This document shows positions 1 to 5,763 of a stretch of DNA of 7,317 bases, one piece after another; the stretch's first letter is position 1; each line of letters begins with the position of its first letter. Under the pieces are notes generated by a model. That model was not told where the DNA came from. It made no database searches and worked only from the letters and a program-made list of their open reading frames with translations. Source of the stretch: Fidelibacterota bacterium. Its GTDB lineage: Bacteria; Fidelibacterota; Marinisomatia; Marinisomatales; S15-B10. The stretch spans positions 213,149-220,465 of the forward strand of contig NZHL01000008.1 of NCBI GenBank assembly GCA_002691365.1, given 5' to 3'. A program made the translations under genes and the position numbers.

Positions 1-684
1 GAAAGAGAAATATCTCATTCAAGAGCTATATATGCTCTAAATATGTTTAATGGTGCTGGTATAAAAACTGTTAATTCCTACGATGTTGCAATGATTTGTG
101 GAAATAAAGTAATCACTTCAAAAGCATTAATTGATAATAATGTTCCAACTCCAAAGATAAAAGTAGCATTTACAAAAGAAAGTGCATTAGAGGCAATTGA
201 GCAAATGGGATATCCGGTAGTGTTAAAGCCTGTAGTAGGATCATGGGGAAGATTGATAGCTAAAGTTACTGATCGGGCTGGAGCTGAAGCTATTCTTGAA
301 CACAAAGAGTACTTGGGAGCTTACTATCATTCAATATTTTATATTCAAGAATATGTGGATAAACCTGGAAGAGATATTAGAGCATTTGTAATTGGAGGTG
401 AAACTATTGGAGCTGTTTATAGATCTTCGGAACATTGGATTACTAATACAGCAAAGGGAGCAAAAACCTCTAAATGTGAATTATCATCAGAATTAAATGA
501 GATTTGCCAAAAAGCTGGAAATGCAATTGGGAAAGGTGTTTTAGCAATAGATTTAATGGAATCTAAAAATGGTTTTTTAGTTAATGAAATTAATTATACT
601 GTTGAGTTTAGAAATAGTATAGAACCAACAGGCGTTAATATTCCTGGAAAAATTATTGATTATGTAATTAGTGAGGCGAGGTAA
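1..684 (+). CDS. lysX: LysX: LysW-alpha-aminoadipate (or glutamate) ligase, 5'-truncated by the window
   Basis: This ATP-grasp (RimK-like) ligase joins the alpha-amino group of 2-aminoadipate, or glutamate in the arginine branch, to the C-terminal glutamate of the carrier LysW, using ATP in the cytoplasm. The frame is open to base 1, and the codons before the internal ATG at 43 encode family-like sequence ([14 protein letters not shown]). The gene therefore starts outside the window, probably about 50 residues upstream, and 227 residues are visible. Visible marks are the nucleotide-binding lysine in [12 protein letters not shown] (Lys codon 226-228), [24 protein letters not shown], and the metal-binding Asp of AIDLMES (550-552) and Glu/Asn of NEIN (583-594). 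The C-terminal NYTVEFRNS strongly resembles the corresponding NHTMEFKNS stretch of Thermus LysX as I remember it, which favours aminoadipate use. Dual use for arginine cannot be excluded. It is followed after 3 bases by lysY. Identification as a LysX/ArgX-family enzyme is secure; substrate choice is not. Confidence 0.95.
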   Translation, partial: EREISHSRAIYALNMFNGAGIKTVNSYDVAMICGNKVITSKALIDNNVPTPKIKVAFTKESALEAIEQMGYPVVLKPVVGSWGRLIAKVTDRAGAEAILEHKEYLGAYYHSIFYIQEYVDKPGRDIRAFVIGGETIGAVYRSSEHWITNTAKGAKTSKCELSSELNEICQKAGNAIGKGVLAIDLMESKNGFLVNEINYTVEFRNSIEPTGVNIPGKIIDYVISEAR

Positions 685-687
685 AAA

Positions 688-1731
688 ATGTCAAAGAAAA
701 TCAAAGTAGGTGTAGTTGGAGGTTCTGGATATACGGGAGGTGAGTTATTACGTATATTGTATGGTCATCCGTTTGTTGATATTGTTGGAGTTACATCAAG
801 AAAATATTTAGGAAAACCTATTTCTAGAACGCATCCTAATCTTAGAAAAATTTCTAAGCTTAAATTTATTTCAATTGAATCAATGCCAGATGTAGATGTT
901 TTGTTTTTAGGTCTACCACATCATGCTGTTATGGATTATATTGACGATTTTTTAAAAAAAACAGATTTGCTAATTGATTTAAGTTCTGATTTTCGATTGT
1001 CAAATCCTGATGACTATATAAAATATTATGGTCATGAACATTCAAGACCTGAATTATTAAAGGAATTTGTTTACGGGATGCCAGAGTTACATAGAGAAAA
1101 AATTATTAATTCAAAATTTATTGCAGTGCCAGGTTGTACTGCTACTGCAGCTATATTACCTTTGAAACCTATTGTTGATAATTTAAATCCTAAAATCATT
1201 GTTGTTGATTCAAAAGTGGGATCCTCTGCGGCAGGAGCAGCATATAGCTTATCAACTCATCATCCTGAAAGAAGTAATGTTGTTAGAAGTTTTAAACCCT
1301 CTATGCATCGTCATTTAGCTGAAATGAATCAAGAGCTAAATAAAGATGGGTCTATATCATTAAATTTTTCACCTCATGCAGTTGAAATGATAAGAGGTAT
1401 TCAAAGTACAATACATGTCTTTTTAGATGAAGATTATACCTCACAAGACATTTGGCAAATATACCTTCAAGCTTATAAAGAAGAACCATTTATAAGATTA
1501 GTAAGAGAAAAATTTGGTATTTATAGATTTCCAGAACCTAAACTTGTTTTAGGAACAAACATCTGTGAGATTGGTTTTGAAAAAGATGAATCAACGGGTA
1601 GGTTGATTATAATGTCGGCAATTGATAATTTAATGAAAGGTGCTGCTGGCCAAGGTGTTCAAAGTATGAATGTTGCATTAGGTTTTGAAGAAACTATTGG
1701 AATTAATTCAATCGGTTTTCACCCCGTATAA
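688..1731 (+). CDS. lysY: LysY/ArgC-type LysW-aminoadipyl (glutamyl) phosphate reductase
   Basis: This NADPH-dependent reductase converts the LysW-bound aminoadipyl (or glutamyl) phosphate to its semialdehyde. It belongs to the ArgC / aspartate-semialdehyde dehydrogenase fold family. At 347 residues it is full length. The N-terminal Rossmann dinucleotide motif GGSGYTGGEL is at residues 11-20, the catalytic cysteine is Cys150 in VPGCTATA, and an HRH motif at 207-209 lies where ArgC enzymes place their catalytic histidine. The segments SSAAGAAYSLSTHHPERSNVV and FKPSMHRHLAEM are of the LysY type; classical ArgC usually reads NPGCYPT at the cysteine. This supports a protein-carried substrate rather than free N-acetylglutamyl phosphate. 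The ATG at 688 has a GAGG ribosome-binding site at 678-681 that overlaps the end of lysX. Its position between lysX and lysZ also supports the LysW pathway. It may serve lysine, arginine or both. Confidence 0.94.
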   Translation: MSKKIKVGVVGGSGYTGGELLRILYGHPFVDIVGVTSRKYLGKPISRTHPNLRKISKLKFISIESMPDVDVLFLGLPHHAVMDYIDDFLKKTDLLIDLSSDFRLSNPDDYIKYYGHEHSRPELLKEFVYGMPELHREKIINSKFIAVPGCTATAAILPLKPIVDNLNPKIIVVDSKVGSSAAGAAYSLSTHHPERSNVVRSFKPSMHRHLAEMNQELNKDGSISLNFSPHAVEMIRGIQSTIHVFLDEDYTSQDIWQIYLQAYKEEPFIRLVREKFGIYRFPEPKLVLGTNICEIGFEKDESTGRLIIMSAIDNLMKGAAGQGVQSMNVALGFEETIGINSIGFHPV

Positions 1732-1743
1732 TTAGGAGAATTT

Positions 1744-2538
1744 ATGTTTGTAGTTAAAGTTGGTGGTAGTGAAGGTATTGATTATGATGCTTTTATTACT
1801 GATTTATCAAATCATAATAATTATATAATTGTTCATGGTGGATCAAGTGAGTTGAATCAAGTTTCTACCAAATTAGGTCACCCCCCAAAATTTGTTGAAT
1901 CTGTTTCAGGATATACCAGTAGATTTACCGATCGAAAAACTATGGATATCTTTAATATGATTTATGCAGGAAAAATGAATAAAATGATTGTTGAAAAAAT
2001 GCAACAAATTAATATTAATGCTATCGGTCTAAGTGGTATTGATGGAAGGTTAATTGAAGGAAAAAAAAAGAAAAGTTTGAAAGTAATCGAAAATGGAAAA
2101 AAGAAAATTCTTAGAGGAGATATGAGTGGGATGATTGAGAAAATCAATCATAGTTTGATTGAGTTATTATTACAAAATGGATATATTCCAGTTATCACAC
2201 CGCCCGCAATATCTTATGAGGGAGAGGCAATTAATGTAGATGGTGATAGATGTGCTGGTCAAATTGCAGTTTCTGTTAAAGCAGATCAATTAATTATCCT
2301 TTCTAATATTCCTGGATTATTAAAAGATCCTTTAGATGAATCTAGTTTAATCAAAAATATTAAAATTGAAGATATTGATTATAATATTCAAAATTATGCA
2401 AAAGGAAGAATGAAGAAAAAACTTCTTGGAGCTCAAGAAGCAATTAATGGAGGAGTAAAGAAAGTAATTTTGGGTGATGCAAGAATTGATAATTCTATTT
2501 CAGCTGCTTTAAACGGAAAAGGAACAATCATTGAATAA
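1744..2538 (+). CDS. lysZ: LysZ/ArgB-type LysW-aminoadipate (glutamate) kinase
   Basis: This amino-acid-kinase-family enzyme phosphorylates the side-chain carboxylate of the LysW-bound substrate, providing the acyl phosphate reduced by LysY. The 264-residue length is normal for the family. Visible marks are VVKVGGSEG at residues 3-11 with the phosphate-binding Lys5, VHGGSSELNQV, LGHPPKF, TDRKTMDIF, NAIGLSGIDGRL, the nucleotide-side segment SNIPGLL, and GRMKKKLLGAQEAINGGVKKV near the C-terminus. It matches Thermus LysZ closely from memory and lacks the typical ArgB VHGGGP and YNINAD forms, again pointing to the carrier-protein version. The start is well supported: ATG at 1744 with AGGAG at 1734-1738 and a 5-base spacer. 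Its last 8 bases overlap the TTG start of lysJ. A nine-A run (2061-2069) encodes part of a lysine-rich loop, and the frame continues intact through it. Confidence 0.95.
   Translation: MFVVKVGGSEGIDYDAFITDLSNHNNYIIVHGGSSELNQVSTKLGHPPKFVESVSGYTSRFTDRKTMDIFNMIYAGKMNKMIVEKMQQININAIGLSGIDGRLIEGKKKKSLKVIENGKKKILRGDMSGMIEKINHSLIELLLQNGYIPVITPPAISYEGEAINVDGDRCAGQIAVSVKADQLIILSNIPGLLKDPLDESSLIKNIKIEDIDYNIQNYAKGRMKKKLLGAQEAINGGVKKVILGDARIDNSISAALNGKGTIIE
2519..2523 (+). promoter_or_regulatory. Ribosome-binding site that selects the TTG start of lysJ
   Basis: AAGGA lies 7 bases before the TTG at 2531, inside the 3' end of lysZ. The next in-frame ATG (2591) would remove the conserved N-terminal stretch around SGAYGGW and is not the likely start. 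The site supports TTG initiation, probably aided by translational coupling to lysZ. Confidence 0.6.
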
Positions 2539-3706
2539 TTGGTTAGAAATTGAGGAAAAACATTCTAGTGGAGCTTATGGTGGTTGGCCTATGACTATTG
2601 TTAGAGGAAATGGTTCATATTTATGGGATTCAGATGATAACAAATATCTTGATTTATCAACCGGAATAGGAGTAGCTAGTTTAGGACATAGTAATATAAA
2701 CATCAAAAATGCTCTTACTGAACAATCTGGAAAATTAATATCGGCAAGTCATGGATATTATGGAAATGATGTTAGGGCTTTATATTTAAAAAGATTAGCA
2801 GAAATATCACCTAAAAATTTAAACAGAATCTTTTTATGTAATTCAGGTACTGAAGCAGTTGAAGGAGCTATTAAGTTAGCAAGGTCTGTTTCAAAAAAAT
2901 CAAAAATCCTTTCTTGTGTAAGAGGTTATCATGGAAGAACTCTTGGTGCATTAAGTGCTACCTGGAAGGAAGCAATGAAAGCTCCTTTTAATCCAATTGT
3001 TCCCAATTTTGAACATGTTCCATTTGGAAAAATTGACCCAATTAAAAATAAAGACTTAGATAACGTAGCAGCTATTTTAATTGAACCCATTCAAGGTGAA
3101 GGTGGAGTATATTCTGCTTCTAAATCATATTTAAAAGAATTAAAAAATCTGTGTTTGGAAAACGATATACTTTTAATTTTTGATGAAGTTCAATGTGGGT
3201 TTGGTAGAACTGGAGAGTGGTTCGCATCTCAATATTTTGACGTAGAACCAGATATTATCTCAATTGCTAAAGCTCAAGGAGGAGGAGTTCCAATAGGTGC
3301 TGTTATTTTTAATGACAATTTAAAATTTGAAAAAAAAATGCATGGAAGTACATATGGTGGTAATCCATTGGCATGTGCAGTTGGACTTTCAGTAATTGAA
3401 TTTATAATGGATAATGGTGTTTTAAATAATGTAAAAAAAATGGGAGAATATTTTAAAACAGAATTACATAATATTTTAAATGATTATCCAAATATATTAA
3501 AAGATGTAAGAGGAGTTGGTTTAATGATAGCTCTTCAATTTAGAGGTCCTGCAGGACCTGCATTGATGGGTTTATTAGACAAAGGTGTGTTAGCTTTAAC
3601 TGCTGGTAAACCCAATTTAAGGTTTTTACCTCCCTATATAATCAAAAAAGATGAAATAGATTTTGCAATTACCTCATTGAAAGAAGTTCTTAGTGAGGTT
3701 AGTTGA
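2531..3706 (+). CDS. lysJ: LysJ/ArgD-type LysW-aminoadipate (glutamate) semialdehyde aminotransferase
   Basis: This class III (subgroup II, fold type I) PLP aminotransferase moves an amino group, usually from glutamate, onto the LysW-bound semialdehyde and gives LysW-lysine or LysW-ornithine. The 391 residues match the ArgD/LysJ length. Visible marks are YLDLSTGIGVASLGHSN near the N-terminus, the phosphate-binding SGTEA at 105-109, GYHGRTLGAL, the PLP-nitrogen-contacting DEVQ at 218-221 followed by CGFGRTG, the Schiff-base lysine Lys247 in SIAKAQGGGVPIG, and the late TYGGNPLA. The start is TTG at 2531, supported by AAGGA at 2519-2523 and by family-like sequence from the first residues (LEIEEKHSSGAYGG). 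It overlaps lysZ by 8 bases and lysK by 14 bases, so the three are probably translationally coupled. On sequence alone it could pass for an acetylornithine aminotransferase; the neighbours decide for the LysW pathway. Confidence 0.93.
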   Translation: MNNWLEIEEKHSSGAYGGWPMTIVRGNGSYLWDSDDNKYLDLSTGIGVASLGHSNINIKNALTEQSGKLISASHGYYGNDVRALYLKRLAEISPKNLNRIFLCNSGTEAVEGAIKLARSVSKKSKILSCVRGYHGRTLGALSATWKEAMKAPFNPIVPNFEHVPFGKIDPIKNKDLDNVAAILIEPIQGEGGVYSASKSYLKELKNLCLENDILLIFDEVQCGFGRTGEWFASQYFDVEPDIISIAKAQGGGVPIGAVIFNDNLKFEKKMHGSTYGGNPLACAVGLSVIEFIMDNGVLNNVKKMGEYFKTELHNILNDYPNILKDVRGVGLMIALQFRGPAGPALMGLLDKGVLALTAGKPNLRFLPPYIIKKDEIDFAITSLKEVLSEVS

Positions 3707-4709
3707 AAAATTAGTTAGAATTCCAAGCGTTTCAGGTTCAGAATCTAAAGCGGTAAATCTTTTTATTGATGAAATGTCTAATTTAGGTTTTGAAACTGAA
3801 ATTGATAAAGTTGGAAATGCAATAGGAACATTTGGTAATGGTCCTATACTTATTTATTTAATTGGACATATTGATACGGTTGAAGGTGATATTCCAGTTA
3901 AAGTTGAGAAAAACTTATTATTTGGAAGAGGAAGTGTTGATGCTAAGGGTTGTTTATCAGCATTTGCTGAATCAGTAGGAAGATCTAAAGATTTATCTAA
4001 TGAAATAACCTTTAAAGTAATTGGTTGTGTTGCTGAAGAAACGGATTCTAAAGGTTGTTTACATGTAATAAATAGTTTTAAAGAACCCAACTATATAATC
4101 ATTGGTGAACCTAGTGGGTGGAGTGGAATTACACTTGGTTATAAAGGTTGTTTTAATATTTTTTATGAAAACAGAGTTCCAATTTCTCATAGTGGTGCTT
4201 CTGAAAAAACTTCGGCTGAATTAGCATTCAATTTTTTTAATTATTTAAATCATTATACTAAAGATAATGGAGTTGAGTTTAATAAGCTGTCTTTTAGACT
4301 TTCAAAGATTAACACATTTTTTGATGGCACACATTCTACAGTAAAAATGCAAGTAAATGTTAGAACTCCAAGTGGTTTTAATTTTAAAGAATTTTCTAAA
4401 TTATTAAATCAAAAGTTTGATTCATCTATTTTTAAAATAACTGATTTAATTTCACCAATAATCACATCTAAGCGAAATCGATTGGTAAGCTCCTTTTTAA
4501 ATTCAATTAGAAATAGTGATGGAAAACCTTCATTTAAATATAAAACTGGTACTTCAGATATGAATTTAGTTGGATCTTGGGATTGCCCAATTTTAGCTTA
4601 TGGTCCTGGAGATTCATCTTTGGATCATACACCAAATGAACATTTATCCCTTGATGAATATGATAAAAGTATAAATGTATTAACTAAAGTTTTTACAAAA
4701 TTAATTTAA
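3693..4709 (+). CDS. lysK: LysK/ArgE-type LysW-lysine (ornithine) hydrolase
   Basis: This M20-family metallopeptidase cleaves the isopeptide-like bond between LysW and the finished amino acid, releasing lysine or ornithine and regenerating the carrier. The 338 residues agree with the LysK family, which is shorter than classical DapE/ArgE. Motifs in order are IGHIDTV with metal-binding His59 and Asp61, GRGSVDAKG with bridging Asp83, AEET with the general base Glu115 and metal ligand Glu116, IGEPSG with Glu139 in the fourth metal-ligand position, and DHTPNEH with the C-terminal metal ligand His312. Roles are assigned by analogy to M20 enzymes. The start is GTG at 3693, giving a 14-base overlap with lysJ; only a weak purine-rich site (GAAAGAAG, 3679-3686) precedes it, so reinitiation after lysJ is likely. 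It is the last gene of the operon in this window. No separate terminator is visible after it, so transcription may run into the his leader. Confidence 0.92.
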   Translation: MRLVEKLVRIPSVSGSESKAVNLFIDEMSNLGFETEIDKVGNAIGTFGNGPILIYLIGHIDTVEGDIPVKVEKNLLFGRGSVDAKGCLSAFAESVGRSKDLSNEITFKVIGCVAEETDSKGCLHVINSFKEPNYIIIGEPSGWSGITLGYKGCFNIFYENRVPISHSGASEKTSAELAFNFFNYLNHYTKDNGVEFNKLSFRLSKINTFFDGTHSTVKMQVNVRTPSGFNFKEFSKLLNQKFDSSIFKITDLISPIITSKRNRLVSSFLNSIRNSDGKPSFKYKTGTSDMNLVGSWDCPILAYGPGDSSLDHTPNEHLSLDEYDKSINVLTKVFTKLI

Positions 4710-4723
4710 TAAACGTATTGTTT

Positions 4724-4732
4724 TGATATAAT
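4724..4732 (+). promoter_or_regulatory. Predicted his-operon promoter, extended -10 (TGATATAAT)
   Basis: TGATATAAT is a perfect match to the extended -10 consensus TGnTATAAT, beginning 15 bases after the lysK stop. The -35 region is weak: the best nearby hexamer is TTTAAT at 4705-4710 with a 16-base spacer, which is usual for extended -10 promoters. A start site near 4739-4741 would give a short 5' leader before the ATG at 4753. In DNA this AT-rich, a chance TATAAT is common. The complete TGn extension and the position immediately before an attenuator raise the likelihood. Confidence 0.5.
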
Positions 4733-4752
4733 TTATATTATTAACTTTAAAT

Positions 4753-4815
4753 ATGAGATATCACAAATTTTTACATCACCATCATATTATTTTTCTTTGT
4801 TGGAGAAAAAGGTAG
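4753..4815 (+). CDS. hisL: Histidine-rich leader peptide of the his operon attenuator
   Basis: This is a 20-codon ORF from ATG 4753 to TAG 4813-4815. Five of its 20 residues are histidine: one at 4762-4764 and a run of four, CAT CAC CAT CAT, at 4774-4785, in the context FLHHHHIIF, followed by CWRKR and the stop. It lies 72 bases before hisG and ends 27 bases before the intrinsic terminator stem. The reading frame cannot be extended upstream from this ATG with a usual start codon (TAA at 4729-4731). No good Shine-Dalgarno site precedes it, so initiation may be from a very short or nearly leaderless mRNA. The inferred role is a sensor: the ribosome stalls at the His run when charged tRNA-His is low. 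The product itself probably has no enzymatic function. It is named after the enterobacterial hisL by analogy of role, not by sequence homology. Confidence 0.82.
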   Translation: MRYHKFLHHHHIIFLCWRKR

Positions 4816-4850
4816 CGATACTCAATTAAAATAATTTAATTTAAAGCTCC
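4800..4850 (+). promoter_or_regulatory. Candidate antiterminator region of the his attenuator
   Basis: GGAG at 4802-4805, inside the last codons of the leader ORF, can pair with CTCC at 4847-4850, the GC-rich top of the terminator's 5' arm. The sequence between can fold into two small hairpins that shorten the distance: GTA-GCGA-TAC at 4812-4821 (a GNRA-type loop) and AATTAAA/TTTAATT at 4824-4841 with a 4-base loop. A competing pairing is TTGGAG (4800-4805, one bulged G) with CTCAA (4821-4825). A ribosome stalled in the His run would leave 4800-4805 exposed; one at the stop codon would cover it. The core pairing is only 4 bp, so the exact structure is uncertain. Confidence 0.5.
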
Positions 4851-4874
4851 TAATTCTTGAGGAGCTTTTTTTTT
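4843..4874 (+). terminator. Intrinsic terminator of the his attenuator
   Basis: AAAGCTCC (4843-4850) pairs perfectly with GGAGCTTT (4861-4868), an 8 bp stem extendable by a T-A pair into the loop. The loop is about 8-10 bases (TAATTCTTGA), and the nine-T tract runs 4866-4874. It ends 13 bases before the hisG ATG and lies downstream of the predicted promoter and leader ORF. It is therefore placed to stop transcription before hisG rather than to end the lys operon, although it could also limit read-through from lysK. Confidence 0.88.
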
Positions 4875-4887
4875 AGAAGGGGAAAAA

Positions 4888-5763
4888 ATGAATAATTTAA
4901 TATCATTAGGTCTACCAAAAGGTAGTTTACAGGATACTACGTTTAATTTGCTTAAGAGAGCTGGTTGGCATTTTTCAATCACCAATAGATCTTACAAGCC
5001 ATTTTCTGATGATAGTGAAATAGATGCACTTTTAATACGAGCTCAAGAAATGCCTTTATATGTTGAACAAGGCGTTTTTGATGTTGGTATTACAGGTAAA
5101 GATTGGATTGTTGAAAATAGATCTGATGTAGTTGAAATATGTGAACTAGTATATGCAAAAGCTTATATGAGACCAGTTAAATGGGTTTTAGCTGTTCCGC
5201 AAAATTCTAATGTTAAATCTGTTAAAGATTTAGAGGGAAAAAACCTTAGTACAGAAGTAGTTAATATTACAAAAGATTATTTAGCAAAAAATAAAGTTAA
5301 AGCTGACGTGGAATTTTCTTGGGGTGCAACTGAAGTTAAGCCAGGGTTGTTAACTGATGCAATTGTTGAAGTAACAGAAACAGGAAGTTCTCTTAAAGCT
5401 AATAATCTAAGAATAATTGATACAGTTATGGAATCAACTACTAGATTAATTGCTAATAAAAATGCATATAAAGATAAATGGAAAAAGAATAAAATAGACA
5501 ATATTGCTAGAATGTTAAAAAGTGCAATAATGGCAACTAATAGAGTTGGTTTAAAAATGAATGTCAAAAATGATAAATTAAATAATTTAATTAAAATTTT
5601 ACCTGCAATGAGAACACCTACCATTAATCAATTGTTTAATGAAGAAGGAGTAGCAATTGAGGTAATTATTGAAGAAAAAATTGTAAGGGATTTAATTCCT
5701 CTTTTAATTGATAATGGAGCAAGTGATATAATTGAATATCCACTAAATAAGGTCATTCCTTAA
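4888..5763 (+). CDS. hisG: HisG: ATP phosphoribosyltransferase, long form
   Basis: HisG catalyses the first step of histidine synthesis, joining PRPP to ATP to give N1-(5-phosphoribosyl)-ATP. At 291 residues this is the long form. Residues about 1-213 are the two-lobed catalytic part: GLPKGSLQ at 8-15, [12 protein letters not shown] at 62-73, and the PRPP-phosphate loop TETGSSL around 163-169, followed by [16 protein letters not shown]. Residues about 215-288 form the C-terminal regulatory domain, with [12 protein letters not shown] and a final [14 protein letters not shown]. In this family that domain binds histidine for feedback inhibition and removes the need for a HisZ partner. The start is ATG 4888 with a strong GAAGGGG site at 4876-4882, placed right after the attenuator's T tract. 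The stop overlaps the hisD start by one base (TAATG). Expression is probably set by the upstream His-codon attenuator, giving both transcriptional and allosteric control by histidine. Confidence 0.96.
   Translation: MNNLISLGLPKGSLQDTTFNLLKRAGWHFSITNRSYKPFSDDSEIDALLIRAQEMPLYVEQGVFDVGITGKDWIVENRSDVVEICELVYAKAYMRPVKWVLAVPQNSNVKSVKDLEGKNLSTEVVNITKDYLAKNKVKADVEFSWGATEVKPGLLTDAIVEVTETGSSLKANNLRIIDTVMESTTRLIANKNAYKDKWKKNKIDNIARMLKSAIMATNRVGLKMNVKNDKLNNLIKILPAMRTPTINQLFNEEGVAIEVIIEEKIVRDLIPLLIDNGASDIIEYPLNKVIP

Noticed and set aside
43..45. ATG at 43 as the start of lysX
   Set aside because: The same frame is open back to base 1 and encodes conserved LysX-family sequence, and the family needs about 50 more N-terminal residues. 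The ATG is internal.
78..305. Reverse-strand ORF inside lysX
   Set aside because: It lies opposite a well-conserved gene, has no recognisable domain and no ribosome-binding evidence. It is a shadow ORF.
2061..2073. Nine-A run in lysZ as a programmed frameshift or sequencing-error site
   Set aside because: The frame is intact on both sides with family-like sequence, and the run just encodes lysines in a variable loop. No alternative-frame product is apparent.
1962..2147. Reverse-strand ORF inside lysZ with a phenylalanine- and isoleucine-rich, membrane-like product
   Set aside because: The hydrophobicity is what the complement of lysine- and asparagine-rich AT coding sequence gives. It is a shadow of lysZ.
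3854..4090. Reverse-strand ORF inside lysK
   Set aside because: It is opposite the conserved M20 metal-binding motifs and has no independent coding features.
4726..4738. AT-only imperfect palindrome around the predicted -10 (ATATAA-T-TTATAT) as an operator or terminator
   Set aside because: It is pure A/T with no GC and no T tract, so it is a weak stem expected by chance in this composition. It overlaps the predicted -10.
4710..4887. T-box riboswitch upstream of hisG
   Set aside because: There is no stem I with specifier loop and no convincing T-box consensus. The TGGA at 4801-4804 would not match the C73 discriminator expected of bacterial tRNA-His, and the space is too short. The His-codon ORF explains the region better.
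5277..5624. 115-codon reverse-strand ORF inside hisG with membrane-like composition
   Set aside because: It is opposite conserved hisG sequence including the PRPP loop and regulatory domain. The hydrophobic character is an artefact of the complement.
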